In this document: piece after piece, positions 1-11,027 of the stretch
Layout: every line of letters begins with the position of its first letter
How positions within the stretch are numbered: the stretch's first letter is position 1
NCBI RefSeq assembly: GCF_000344685.1
Contig: NW_006920416.1
Span: 1,007,231-1,047,882, forward strand
Direction of reading: 5' to 3'
Source of the DNA: Gloeophyllum trabeum ATCC 11539
Lineage: Eukaryota > Basidiomycota > Agaricomycetes > Gloeophyllales > Gloeophyllaceae
DNA length: 40,652 bases
Program-made: the position numbers and the translations under genes
Notes under the pieces: model-generated
Seen by the model: only the letters and a program-made list of their open reading frames with translations
Database searches by the model: none
Told to the model about the DNA's origin: nothing

Positions 1-1898
1 CTCTGCTCATCTCGCCGGCGTTGCCACTCTGCATCATCAGCCTCCTTCTGGTCTCGCTCTGCCATCCGCTGCACCTGGGCGTCCCTCAGCTTCCTATTCT
101 CTTCAAGAATAGCACGCATCTCATCTTGTAGTTGCTCGTAGCGTTTCGTGTCCTCATTCTTCAACCTCTTCTGTGCGTCGGCGTATGCCTGGCTCTTGCG
201 CTGGTGTTTCATGGTCCACCAAAAGCGCTCCCGCTTGGACTCGTCACGCCACGCCTCCAGGTACTCGGCCCTCTTCTGGTTAAAAATGCGCACAACATCT
301 GGTATATGTCTGGTGCGGAGCAGCGTGAGGAAAGACGCGAAATCAATGGCGTCCGAGCTGCTCCGAAGGTCCCATTCAGGGCAGTTTGTGTCCGCAATAC
401 GGTGAATAACTTTAATAGCCTGTTCAGGAGGGAGTCAACAATCGACGACGCCGTCGAGGAACTGGTGCACATACAGGGTCTTTCCTTATATCTTCCAGCC
501 GCGTAGGGTCCGGGGTTGGGACTTGTTCAGCCCAACCACATAGGAGCCTGCCCTTCGTCCCAACGGTGGCGATGGCGAAGACTGGCACATCAAACATGCC
601 CATCGTCTCATAATATTTGGTGCCGGAAGAGACGTAGACCCGTGCTTGATTCAATCCCTGAAGAGGATGAATGCGACCGTGTTTGTACTCGCAGTACAAG
701 ATTGGTAAATAGACGGCTGCGCGCGGTGTCAGTAGAGCTTCACAGTGATACACATTGAAACCTACACTTCCACTCCCCGGCTTGGGGTGAGCCAGTAGCC
801 GCATGGTCCATTTTCGGACCGGAGACTGCATCAGTAGGTGTCAGGCTGGGCGTCTTCTGAGACGGGGCACTGACAGCCATTGAAAGGCTGGCGTTTGCCA
901 AGGGCACTTGCCCAGCCTGAGCATCAGATGATGAGTCAGTAGTGGCACCTTGGGGAATGTCGCCTGCTGAGGACACGTTCAATCCCTTGAAGTAAGACAA
1001 CGCAATATAAACAAACCGTCGGCGAATAATGCCGCAGGCTTAATCGCATGCGTGAACCTGCGAATCTCCTGAGCTAGCAGCGGCCCGGAATCTCGCAATG
1101 GTTCATTCTCTCGGGATGTGATATCAATGGTATCCTCTTCCTTCAAGGCTTCCTTTGGATCATGTGACTTGGAGGCATCCACAATCCATGAACTGAGTAT
1201 CTGATCTTTGAGATGGTGGTCCAAATCCTCAAAGACATTCGGAATCTCGGCGAACACTATACCATCGCAGATGGCATAGTCAAAGTCGTGCTGGAGCGTA
1301 CGCGAATAAAGCGCTTCCAGTTTCGCCGCCCGGTTGAGATACATAGACATCCCAGCTATCCGCCACTTTCGGTCTTGAAGGAGATTCCGATCCGCGCGAG
1401 CACAAAAATCCTGCATTGAGGAAGAAAAGTCATCCACCAAGTTGCTGATTAAATCGCCATCCCGACCGGGCAGGAATTCTAACGAGGGGAGCTTGAAGTC
1501 AAAAGAAGGGTAGGAGTCAGCGCTCTCATATACGCGCGCGAAAGTGAAGTAATGGTCATGCCGTATTGCACATGTCTTCTTCAAGTTCTTGTTGTCCAGA
1601 TCGCTGCAGATCACGTCGAACAGAGTGTTTCGAGAAAGCGGGGTGAACCGCTCCAGACTATAGCAACCAAATTGAAGTCAGAAAGGCTACCGCACGATGA
1701 AACTAACACTTGCCGACTGTGAATGTGATGTCCCAACTCTGCCTCAGCAGTGATAGGGACTGGGGCCCGGCCGCTTAGATAACCACTAATGATACTATCC
1801 CACTGTTGCCTGCACTCAACTTCGTTCAAATCAGGCCATGGTCCCGCGCCGCTCGGGGTCCGTCCCGACTGAAACAGTGTATTGGGTAGTCGTGACAT
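1..1898 (-). CDS. Conserved basidiomycete protein of unknown function, C-terminal coiled coil, cut by the left edge
   Basis: Five exons join in frame: 1708-1898, 1017-1657, 875-966, 475-825 and 1-419, with introns of about 49-55 nt. The start is the ATG at 1898. The first ~290 residues have a fold I do not recognise. The middle (exon 475-825) carries VGFNVYHCEALLTPRAAVYL, then YCEYKHGR and LNQARVYVSS, then DVPVFAIATVGTKG. This resembles a large Agaricomycete family, and its E-x-K spacing recalls PD-(D/E)XK nuclease-like folds. That link is inference. The last visible ~110 residues are strongly charged and helical (KRAEYLEAWRDESKRERFWW onwards), predicting a coiled coil that continues past the window edge. 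The donor of the third intron is uncertain: GTCAGT was chosen, and GTGCCC is a weaker alternative. Gene existence is fairly certain and function is unknown. Confidence 0.66.
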
Positions 1899-2803
1899 GA
1901 GAAGACTTCGAGCGGTTGCCGACTGGTCGTCATCGAGGGGGTGCAGGAGATCGAAATTACAATATGCCCGGAGAGCTTGCTGAAGGGCCAGTTCGCTATG
2001 ATATTGGTACCAGACATGCGTATGCTCTGCCTGATAGGAGGTTGCACCTCAATATGAACGTACACGAGCAAGCCAAGGTCGGGAACTCACGTTGAGTGTG
2101 TGAAAAACACCAGTACTTTCTTTGGTGTCGTATATGAGGCATTTTCTCTCGTGGTCGTCGTTTCGGATTATCTCCTCCGCCGAGGTCAAGCTCACGGTCA
2201 GGAGCGGCTGCAGCAAAGGTCAGCAGTGTCGACACAGGTGGTCCTGGACATACATGCACAGGGCATAATCTGGGAAGGAGAACCTTCTGCATGATGTTAT
2301 ACAAGACTTGGGGGATGAAGGACGCAGGTTGGTACACGGGCGGGTACGCAGCAGACGCGATACAGCGGTCGACATAAATCTCTGTTGGACGATCACATGT
2401 AACATCTCGAGCATCCTTGGTAGCGCTGCTAACGTATCAGGGAAAGGACTTCGCTAAGACATGATGCAAACTCGCCTGGAGGCACTCTTCGCTCGAGCAT
2501 AGCTGAATGCCAAACAGTCAGAAGGACCGGCGAGGGCCGTACTGCATGCCTAGTACGCACGTATTAATGGGTGTTTCACTGAGGGGACATGAGAGCCAAG
2601 CAGCATAAGAGACAGAAAGCGCGTACGCAAGTTGCTTCTTTCGGAGCTCATTATACCGATCTTGCAAGCACTTGTTTGCCCAAAAGTCGGCGGCCACATC
2701 TTCAGGACCCGAGCTGGGGAACTTGTTAGACTATTGGGCATGTGCAAACAAAGATGGAAAAAATATACTGCAACGAGGGAGAAGGTGCTTGGCTGTCAGC
2801 ATA
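1899..2803. other. Intergenic stretch with no supported gene
   Basis: About 900 bases lie between the start of the left-edge gene and the end of the next minus-strand gene. Several short open frames occur on both strands. None has a recognisable motif or joins to neighbours through plausible splice sites. It probably holds the promoter of the left-edge gene and the 3' region of the next gene. Confidence 0.5.
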
Positions 2804-4485
2804 TCAATACATAGTCGTGATCAGCTTGATCACCATCTGACGTGCCTTCCTGTAGTCCTCCTTAGACGACGTGAGTCTTTGAACAGGTAAGTCAGAGAAT
2901 GGCTCACCCTCTTTGCGAGGACTGGCTCCTGCTTCTCATCCTGCAACCAGTGATGAGCGACAGAAAAGGCGCGAAGTGTGAATAAGACTGACGGAGGCCC
3001 CGAGGGCTGGTCGAAGATGGGGTGTGGTGATCTGTCCGCACCTTCTGCAACCCTGCAGACATCATATAGTTTGGGGCACGGATCGGTGCGAGCGGCACTC
3101 ACGTGCAACTGGCGAGCCAACGCCGCACACGCTGATCAGTAATCAAGGTCGGGTCGCACCCTTCAACATATCCGTCCTCCGCGATAAGATCTATTCGCCA
3201 GGACCTTGGGTCCCCTATTGATAAGCGCCGATACGTCTCCGGGGCATGTGTTTGCGCCGTGGACGCGCAAGCCGTTAGCGCCCCCCGAAGAGTGGCAAGG
3301 AACAGGGCATGCACCCAGGCCGAATGCATGTCAGACAGATCGAATACACCAAGGCCGTGGACCGCCCGGTAAGTCGTGGGATCAGCATGAGCTACGTGAA
3401 CCTGAGACTATGCTCGAAATTGCAGCATCGCCCAGGAGAGAGAAGCAGGTAACTCACGCATGAATGCGAAATATCATCTTCCAGCCACGCAAGAACCAGC
3501 TGAATTGTACACTCGTCCGAGGAGAAAGCAAATCCGGCGAGCACATCGCGAACACCAAAGACGTCGCGTTGCATGAGCGCACTGCACATAGCGCTGTAGA
3601 TCTCAGCCTCTTCTGCAACGCATACCAGCGCAAATGGCACTTGATCATGCACGGGACAGGGTAAAAGCAGGTGCGCGGCACCGAAAGGCTGGTGCTCGCC
3701 GTCGGAGCCAATGGTGTAGTACTCATTCGAGCACGAATCACGGCTGGCCAAGGAGTCTCGACTGGCCACGGAGACCTCTCCGGAGCTGCCAATACTTTCC
3801 TCATTCAATTCATGCATCCCAGAAGATCGATGACACTTCCTTGTTCCCTTCTCGTGTTCTTCTTGGGTAGTCACGACTGGGGGAGACGAAGTGGGCACAT
3901 CTTGTACCAAGGGCGAACCGCCGGTCAACGAGACCGGGGTTGTCAGGAAGGTGGCCCGACCATGGTGTGGAAGAAACCTTGCGACAGAAGAGACGTACGA
4001 CTCACAGGGATACACGGCTCGTGCGTAGGAAGATTCAAAACTGCCAGATAATCAGCTGTGCAATCAGGAGGCTTTCAAAGCACGAACTGCATATGTGACC
4101 CTGGCAACATTTCGAGAAGAGCCTCTGTAGCGAACGGACCGACGATCGCAGTTCGAGGGTCTTTTCCCAATTGGGGCGCACAATGCTCAGCCTCGAGAAG
4201 AAGAAGCAGGCGCTCGGAAACCTTCCACGCAGTGCGCATAAGCGCTTCCCGCTCATCTAGTGATAACTGTTCTTGAAATTAGCGACTGTAGACACGATTA
4301 CAGGGTACGACAGAATACGTATCGGTCGAACTCACCTCGCGAAGAATTATATCCTGAGTCTCAACTGGATGAGTATCAAGCCCGAGAAGCACAGCGGCAA
4401 TGCCAGGCGAGAATCGCCCCCAGTCTCCCGGGCACCCTACTATATGAACCTGAACAGGCGTCGCGAGAGGTTGCGCAAACGACAT
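2804..4485 (-). CDS. Hypothetical protein, about 472 residues, six exons
   Basis: Exons 4336-4485, 4088-4266, 3458-4040, 3103-3407, 2908-3052 and 2804-2860 join in frame with GT..AG introns. The ATG at 4485 begins MSFAQPLATPVQVHIVGCPG. The second exon is alpha-helical (LDEREALMRTAWKVSERLLL). The third exon contains a Ser-rich, probably disordered stretch (GEVSVASRDSLASRDSCSNE) followed by a more ordered region. The end reads EDYRKARQMVIKLITTMY. The fourth exon could begin at 3401 instead of 3407 without changing frame, giving 470 residues. No family was recognised, and no signal peptide or clear membrane helix is visible. The gene lies divergent to the GH71 gene, with a long inverted repeat in the shared upstream region. 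The consistent splice phases across six exons argue for a real, working gene. Confidence 0.6.
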
Positions 4486-4499
4486 AGTGGCCAGTGAAG

Positions 4500-4550
4500 C
4501 TCACGCGAGTCTGTGATATAATATTGGGAAACGTGTCACACTCGCGTGAG
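4500..4550. promoter_or_regulatory. Interrupted palindrome in divergent promoter
   Basis: CTCACGCGAG at 4500-4509 and CTCGCGTGAG at 4541-4550 are perfect inverted repeats. TGTGA and TCACA extend the stem inward after a two-base bulge. The element starts 15 bp upstream of the ATG of the 472-residue gene, between it and the GH71 gene. It may be a transcription-factor site or form a stem in the 5' leader. Its role is inferred from position only. Confidence 0.45.
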
Positions 4551-4805
4551 ATAGTCTTAACGTAGTCCCGTGACTAGTAAGTTACAACGTTTCTGATTGG
4601 TTAGGACTTACTTCACCAAATTGAGCAGACATAATCACGGACCCACACTGAGTCCACGCCTCCCCCTTCCTCACATTGCTCGCCTGATACCCACGAAATG
4701 ACACCTGAGCATTCCGTATCGCAGAAGGGCGGCAAAGGCGTGGTATCTCAGTTAGTAGATCTCCCTTAAGCAGTCTTCCTCGATTATTGACCACTTCACA
4801 GCTTC

Positions 4806-6562
4806 ATGGTTGGAAATACCTACGTGAGTGAAAACGACATCTGGCTGCTGATATCAAATTTTACAATCCATTAAACCTTGATAAATTTACATGGCTAGCC
4901 ATATACGGTTTACGACTGGCTTGACGATATCAATCTCGCCCATAAGCACGCCCTGTAAGCGCGCCATCCTTGGTCCTGCGGAGCGGTACTGACCCGACGT
5001 ACTGGGGTAGGGACGGCTTCGCTCTCAACGTGGGCCGCGAGGAATGGCAAAAGGACCGCGTTTTGGACTGCTACCAAGCAGCAGAACGAAGTGGCTTGCC
5101 CTTCAAGCTGTTCATCAGTTTTGATATGACGTGAAGCTTCAAAAATACCAGGGGAGGCCGAGTACAAAGTAAACTGACGAAAGCTTGGTATCCAGGTCTA
5201 TCCCCTCAGAGTCGACAGAGGATACCGGGTTGCTGCTTGATTACGTCAAGGCTGTAGCATATCATCCGAACCAGTTCCGCAGCGATGGAAAGGTAGTAGT
5301 ATCCACGTTCGCCGGAGAACACAGTCGATTTGGCTGTGAGACCACCAACCAAGCGTGGACGGCGGTCAAAATGGTTTTGGAAAAGATCACACCGGTATAC
5401 GCTAAAAGGTCTCATATCAACTTGTGCTCGAGCTCTGAATACCCGAAATTATACATAGATACATCTCATCCCCGCATTCTTTGTGGACCCTGCGGCGCAC
5501 TACAATCTGACTTGCACAGACGGGTATTTTAACGCGTGTTTGCTCCTTAGGTCGCCTCTTTCTTCTCTAACGCTTTCGAGGTAGTGGAACGGCGGGTGGC
5601 CTGTTCACTTAACACCAGAATCCCCGCCAGAAGAGATTCGGTGTCCCAAACTTGACAGCGACTCACATCACCTCCGCAATTTGGCTGGTAAGACCTACAT
5701 GGCCGCTGTCTCTCCCTGGTTCTTCACGGTTCGCAATTACGTCAGCCCAACTACATATCCTTTCTGAATGTACGCGTGGGGAATAGCATTACGGCGAGGA
5801 TTCATGGAACAAGAACGTGAGCCTCAATTCCTCTACCCTGTTCTCGAAGCCGATGTAGCACCATCAGTGGATATACCGCGGCGATGATTGGCTTTTCGTG
5901 CGTCGCTGGGAGCAGCTCATGGCCATGCGCGACAAGGTGGACATCGTGCAAGTAATATCTTGGAACGGTACTAACGTTCTCGTCAACCTGTCCTGTTCTC
6001 ACAAAGCACCCACAGACTACGGGGAATCGCATTACATCGGCCCTATCAAAGGGGCGCAGCCCAACTCGCAAGCCTGGGTAGACGGATATCCGCACAAGGC
6101 ATGGCTCGAGCTTAACTCCTACTTTGCGCGTGCCTTCAAGACAGGACGCTACCCTCCCGTCACTAGGGACAAAATATACATGTGGGCAAGGCCACATCCT
6201 AAGGACGCTTGGGCGCCGGATGACGTACCCCGTCCTCGGAATTGGCAGCTCGTACGTTCCAAACGTTCCTCCCAATAAGGAGATGTTAATGTGGCTAGCA
6301 GACCGATGATGTCTTCTGGGTGGTCGCGATGGCCACAGCTCCCGCGGTACTCATGCTATCCTCTGGGACAGAGGACAGTGCAGCCTTTCACATCCAGGCA
6401 GGCGTCTCGAAGTTTTGCCACAACCTGATACCTGGGGGAACCATGAAAGCGGAAATGCTCAGGCATAATCACGTTGTCGCACCCTGCGAGCCAGACAATT
6501 TCCGCTTCCAAATCAACCCTCGGGTGTACAACTTCAATGTGTTTGTGACTGAATCTACTTAG
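4806..6562 (+). CDS. GH71 alpha-1,3-glucanase (mutanase), 5' end unresolved
   Basis: This is a glycoside hydrolase family 71 enzyme that cuts alpha-1,3-glucan, a fungal wall polymer. Exons: 4806-4823, 4899-4954, 5011-5130, 5196-5394, 5459-5533, 5585-5728, 5787-5816, 5868-5967, 6016-6251 and 6302-6562 (about 412 residues). Family landmarks appear in order: MVGNTYPYTVYDWLDDINLA, LDGFALNVG, FKLFISFDMT, HPNQF, VSTFAGE, FFVDP, DGYFN then WNGGWP, AVSPWFF, HYGEDSW, VISWNDYGESHYIGPI, AQPNSQAWVDG, and a C-terminal beta-rich domain ending FNVFVTEST. Two oddities stand out. No signal peptide exon is recognisable upstream, although family members are normally secreted. The junction 5533/5585 needs a GC..AG intron, since no GT donor keeps frame. 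The gene is otherwise open, so it is either functional with a missed first exon or in early decay. Confidence 0.82.
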
Positions 6563-7030
6563 ATTGTGCACACTATCAATCCAGGTGATTTATCTCAAGA
6601 TTCACCAGGTTTAAATAATGCAGATATCCAGGAATACAGCAGAGGATTAGATTAATCATTACGCGTACAGGGGTCATTCGCACGCATCCCGCTCACGCAG
6701 ACCAGCCCACCTAAGTAATGAATGATCCGAAAGAGTTGAGCTGCACTCCATCTGTCAAGAGCCCCATCAAGTCAAATACAATTGAAATCTAACGTACCGT
6801 CATGACGAGTCGAGGCGTGCAAGGATGCCATCGGCAAGTCGCCTGAGGCCGAACTTCGTCTTGGTCTTTCTTGGGGATTTTGGGAAGTACTGAACAGAGT
6901 ATTTGGGATCTGACATAGCAGACGGTGGGGTCAAGAGAATGAAAGATATGCGACGGCCTTGTCTAGTCTCGATTTCGACTGAATTTCGGGATTCCTGAGA
7001 AGTACCGCAGTTCAGCCACTGCACAGAGAA
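6563..7030. other. Convergent intergenic region
   Basis: About 470 bases separate the 3' ends of the GH71 gene (plus) and the 190-residue gene (minus). I see no open frame with support and no repeat. It should hold both 3' untranslated regions and polyadenylation sites. Confidence 0.5.
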
Positions 7031-7677
7031 TTATTGGCCACAGCTTTCACATACCTCGACGTCATGGCGATATCCACTCTCAAAGGAGACACGCTTGTCC
7101 TGCCAGTGCCAACGAGAATCGGTAGGGGTGTCGAAATCAGCTATCTCCGTGTCCTCTGACTCCGTATCTGACTCAATCTCTTCCTGCGTATCGCTGTAAC
7201 CCCAGCGCCACGGTACCGTACAGTCGTCCTTATCTACTGCCTCTGCCCAACAAACAGCAGCAAAAGCCTCCAACGGGGCAAGCAACAGTTGTTCGTCAAG
7301 CTCCTCTAGACAGCTCAAGTCAAAGCCATAGTCCAGCAGAGCGCGGTCGATACAGTCGTGGAGCGTGAGTTGGTCATCGCATAGACTCATAAGATCCTTA
7401 TCGCTCATCAGGTCAGAGTTGTTGTAGACGTCCGTGTCCGGAGTCAAAGTACGTGGCTGGGGGACATCGCTGAACACGGGAGACACGGATGGCGAGCGTG
7501 CAGAGTCATAAGAGTACTACTTGCATGACACCGTCGGAAAGAAGGTTAGCGCTCGCAAGACACTTTGACATGTGAAGATGAGGGACGTACATAGTACATC
7601 GGCGCACCGATTGGTTCCGCATCAAGCGGGAGATAGGATACACGGGATTGGAGACATGAAGAGACGTTAGTAGACAT
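7031..7677 (-). CDS. Small acidic hypothetical protein, 190 residues
   Basis: Two exons, 7591-7677 and 7031-7516, join with a clear GTACGT..TAG intron. The protein starts MSTNVSSCLQSRVSYLPLDA. The central part is rich in Asp and Leu (NNSDLMSDKDLMSLCDDQLT, then LHDCIDRALLDYGFDLSCLE). The C-terminal third is very acidic (DTQEEIESDTESEDTEIADF) and ends with a Cys pair, VEVCESCGQ. No family was recognised, and no membrane segment or signal is seen. The acidic character suggests a nuclear or protein-binding role, which is inference only. Tandem CACGTG boxes lie about 245-255 bp upstream. Confidence 0.58.
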
Positions 7678-7918
7678 GATATAGAATGATAGCGATACAC
7701 TGAAATGGCCGCTGCCTAGAGACGGCAGATGCAAGAACGTTGAGAGGTCGTGATGCTGGGAGGCGAAGAGAATGTCGCGCTGGAGGCTTGGTAATGTGGT
7801 CTATATAGGAACGGGCACGCCACTGGTCCATACGCTCTATCGCGGCCACCAAGACACGCCTTTTGTCTTGGGCCTCAAAGTTAATTGTCAAGGCCGGGAA
7901 GCGGCACCGAGACACCTT

Positions 7919-7939
7919 GATCACGTGGATCACGTGATC
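7919..7939. promoter_or_regulatory. Tandem E-boxes (CACGTG) upstream of the 190-residue gene
   Basis: GATCACGTG at 7919-7927 is followed directly by GATCACGTGATC at 7928-7939, itself a 12 bp palindrome. CACGTG is the core site of bHLH regulators such as Cbf1 and Pho4 in fungi (established knowledge). The pair lies in the 455 bp between the minus-strand genes 7031-7677 and 8132-9000, on the promoter side of the former. Confidence 0.5.
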
Positions 7940-8131
7940 CTCGTGCAATTGCCACAAGAACAAGGGGTGGGGAAGGATTGCATTGCGAAAGCAGAGGGCA
8001 AATGATGCTACATGAAGCTGGAGTAGGGCAGAGACAGGTAAGCAGAGCTATGAGACAGCAAGAACAACAACGAAAACCAAGTCCATGATACCAGTATTCC
8101 AATGAATAAATGAAGCGTCGGGAGGTAGCCG

Positions 8132-9000
8132 CTACTCCTGCCCGTCCTGCAACGGTGACTTGCTCTTTCGTCTGAACTTTTGGGTCACTTTCTGCACCCA
8201 GCTATCCCTGTTTCTCCGGAGACTCGTCCGTGAGCGCTGGCCCCGGAGGACAACAGCACTGGGTGCGTCGGGATCGTCTTGGTCATTGGCAGCTTGCACG
8301 GTGGCTTGCTGCACCGACACGCCGATGACCACGGCAGATGTACCGGTGTCCGAGGGTGTAATCATGGAGCGCGAGTTTGACCGTGAACGGGACATCTTCC
8401 GTGCGAGTATGTCGCCAACAGCTTTGGTCAGCGTCTGACGGCCCGTGATGGTCTGCATCCGGGTGATATGCTCGTCGTCCTCATCATCTTCCGCATGCTC
8501 TTCATGGGGGCCAGCAGAATGCTCGGATGCGAATGAGTCTCGGCTGCTACTTGCAGTCTACGAGCATGTCAGCTGCCAAACACGAACACTATGCAATTGC
8601 ACGCACATGTAACCGCGATTGGTAGACATTGGATTTCGAGGCTATTCGTGATAACCGTGCAGCGGGGTTTGTGACGCTGCTGTTACTAGATTCAGTCCCC
8701 TGAGACGGCTCTATTGGCTATGATTGCCAATGGTTAGTGTTTGTCCTGGGCACTGGGCTCGCCACGTACCTCTCCAAAGCGAGAAATTGAAACGCTGCCG
8801 CCACGCCGCCGTCCCCCCACCGCCCCTGACGAAGACGGTCTCGACTGAGGGTTCTGCTGAATACTCTGCTCCTCGAGGGCCCGTTTCTCGCTCTCCTCTT
8901 CGACCCTTTTGAATATCTACGCCATACCGGACATGAGGAGCGCACCATGCATGCATGCTAGGATACGAACCTCTTCAATGTGCTCTGGATGAGAAGTCAT
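8132..9000 (-). CDS. Hypothetical basic, Ser-rich protein, 237 residues
   Basis: Exons 8971-9000, 8770-8916, 8607-8717 and 8132-8557 join in phase 0 with canonical introns. The start MTSHPEHIEE leads into a charged helix (IFKRVEEESEKRALEEQ). A disordered region follows (PQSRPSSSGAVGGRRRGGSV). The protein then has an acidic patch (EEHAEDDEDDEHITR), a short helix (QTLTKAVGDILARKMSRSRS) and a strongly basic C-terminus (FRRKSKSPLQDGQE). Low complexity and clustered Arg/Ser suggest a phosphorylated regulatory protein. No family was recognised. Confidence 0.6.
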
Positions 9001-9761
9001 TGTGGAGTTTGCTGGTAAGCCCAAGGTTTACGGAGTTCGTCGTCGAGCGCCCCAGTAGGTGGAGGTTCAAGTAGAGGATAGCATTGTATTCGCCGTCAGG
9101 ATCCACATATAAATGGTAGAACTCTCTTTGGGAGTTCCGAGTTTGTCTTCTGGAAGCGTGGGTCCTAAGCGGTGCATATAGAACTTTCCGAAAGAGGGGT
9201 TACGAGCGCTACTTCGCCCCCTCAATTGCCGTCTTTTGGGAAACAAACTCAGGGGAAGGCCTCGATTGACGTCGGAGGCCTGGGCTAGGATATTTTACTC
9301 CTTTCTATGGCAGTGGCGGGACAGCAGATCTAGAGACCATCGGAGGCGACGAGCAGCGGCACCGCTGTCGCGTTCACAGTCGTTGACGCTGCCCGTCGCG
9401 GCTGAAGGACAGAAGCACACTATTCTCGCTTCTCTCAAACGTTTGCAGAACAGCGTTTCACGTATGGGTCCCACTTGCATCAGAGTGTGGGTTATCGACG
9501 CATCTTTCGCGCGACGATTTCGAGGGGAAAAGATGCTACGGTACATCACTGCTCAGGTACAATCAGCATTTCACCCGACATAAGGCGGTCACGGTCTGTA
9601 TTCGGTACGCCGCCTGCCTTGAGGCATCGAATTTGCAGCAACACATCATCAGTCGGGACCGGGCTGTATCCAGATAGAGGTATGCCGTCGTGGAAAGCGC
9701 GTAAACACACGAGGCACTCTTACGCACAATCCAGTAGAGTCCGGAAGGGAATCGGGGCGGT
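9001..9761. other. Intergenic stretch with no supported gene
   Basis: About 760 bases lie between the start of the 237-residue gene and the end of the MYND gene. An open frame of 115 codons begins at 9236 on the plus strand. It is Arg-rich without motif or splice partners, so I do not call it. The region is expected to hold the promoter of the 237-residue gene. Confidence 0.45.
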
Positions 9762-11027
9762 TCAGAATGCGGGACTGAAACAGACGGGCTTGTGTGAAGA
9801 CCATGCCTGTCTCTGATGTTCCTTTCCGCACTACAGAAGACCATTTGAGTGAGCGTTGAACTGGAAGGCGGTGGTCGGAGTGTCCGTAGCCCCGATAGCG
9901 GAAGAAGACGTACGTAGACTGCCGTCTTACACCTGCGCCCACAATTGCCGAAGTCAACGACGGACTTTCCTGCTGACACGCCATAGACCGATTGCCTTAC
10001 CTGGAGCATTGCAAGAGGTCGGGCCCTGTAGCCATCTGGCGACGACCACATCCCTGAGCACCGCATTCTTCGACGCCTTTTGTCGACATGCGTTTGACCA
10101 TGTTCAACATATCCTGCATGTGCCTAGAACAAATATAATATCAGTGACCAGAGCCTACTCAATCGCTGTGAGAGAAGGCCGCACGGGTCATTTGTCAGTA
10201 TGCCCAAACATCTCTCACTAGTCTCAGACGCGTATGAGCTGTTGTGCTTGCGCTTCCATAGCTGGAGCTTCATCACGAGCTTTCGTTTATCCGCATCCTC
10301 TATGTCAGATGTCCCTTGCAGGAGCAAAAGTGTAGCCAGGAATTGGCACATCTCGGCAGTCTGTTCTGGCCTGGCATCATCTGCTTCAAGCGAAGCCATG
10401 CGCGTGGCTTGTAACGCAGCGAGGCCGCGACCAGCATCCGTCCGTAGAAATCGGACGAAGTATGGTCTAATCCCGACGTTACAATGAATGACTTGGTCCA
10501 ACAATAGGGACGTATGCACGCACGTATGGCTTACAGCGTTAATCAGAGTCATCGACGCGTTCAAAGGATCAGAGCATCCTTTGAATCTGGCGACAAGAGC
10601 TGGAAGATACTTGGCAGACAGTTCACTGCAGGCCACGAATTCAAGATATAATTCACGCTCTCCAGTTATTCATGCGTACCTGTAGGTTCTTTCCTGCTCC
10701 CGGCGAGGTCTCCTTTGTAGGATGCCAAGCTGCCATCCCGGTGTCCAGTCACGCGTCAACGTATGAACTGGACCTGCGTGCTCACCTGTAGCTTGACATT
10801 GCGGATTCCATTCTCAGAATCCGATGCAGGACTGGCGTCAGGATCAGTCTGACCTGACGCACCGGCAGAAGCTGCTAGTGAATCAGGGGATATAAGGATA
10901 TTTTCCATCATGTTCACCCGGGCTCTCGCGTCTTCGTAGAAGAGAATAAGAGAATGCGCGGACTCGGCAGATGCGAAGGTAGATAATTGACGTTAGCGCA
11001 GTAGCCAGTACGTACGAGCAGACGCAT
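9762..11027 (-). CDS. MYND-type zinc-finger protein, 290 residues
   Basis: Six exons join in frame: 11016-11027, 10786-10962, 10185-10657, 10001-10123, 9914-9932 and 9762-9830 (873 nt in all). The C-terminal zinc finger is assembled across three exons: CGAQGCGRRQMATGPDLLQC, then SRCKTAVY, then CGKEHQRQAWSSHKPVC. The Cys/His spacing is that of a MYND domain, a protein-binding zinc finger. The long helical region before it (LYLEFVACSELSAKYLPALV, then RPYFVRFLRTDAGRGLAALQ) looks like the alpha-helical part common in Agaricomycete MYND proteins. The 12 nt first exon (MRLL) and its weak acceptor are the least certain part. The true start could lie further upstream. The 19 nt fifth exon is needed to complete the finger. 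Confidence 0.68.

Noticed and set aside
7881..8005. Short frames around the tandem E-boxes
   Set aside because: They are under 80 codons, have no motif and lie in the promoter of the 190-residue gene.
9236..9583. 115-codon Arg-rich plus-strand frame
   Set aside because: It starts without a clear ATG context, has no conserved motif and overlaps the expected promoter region.
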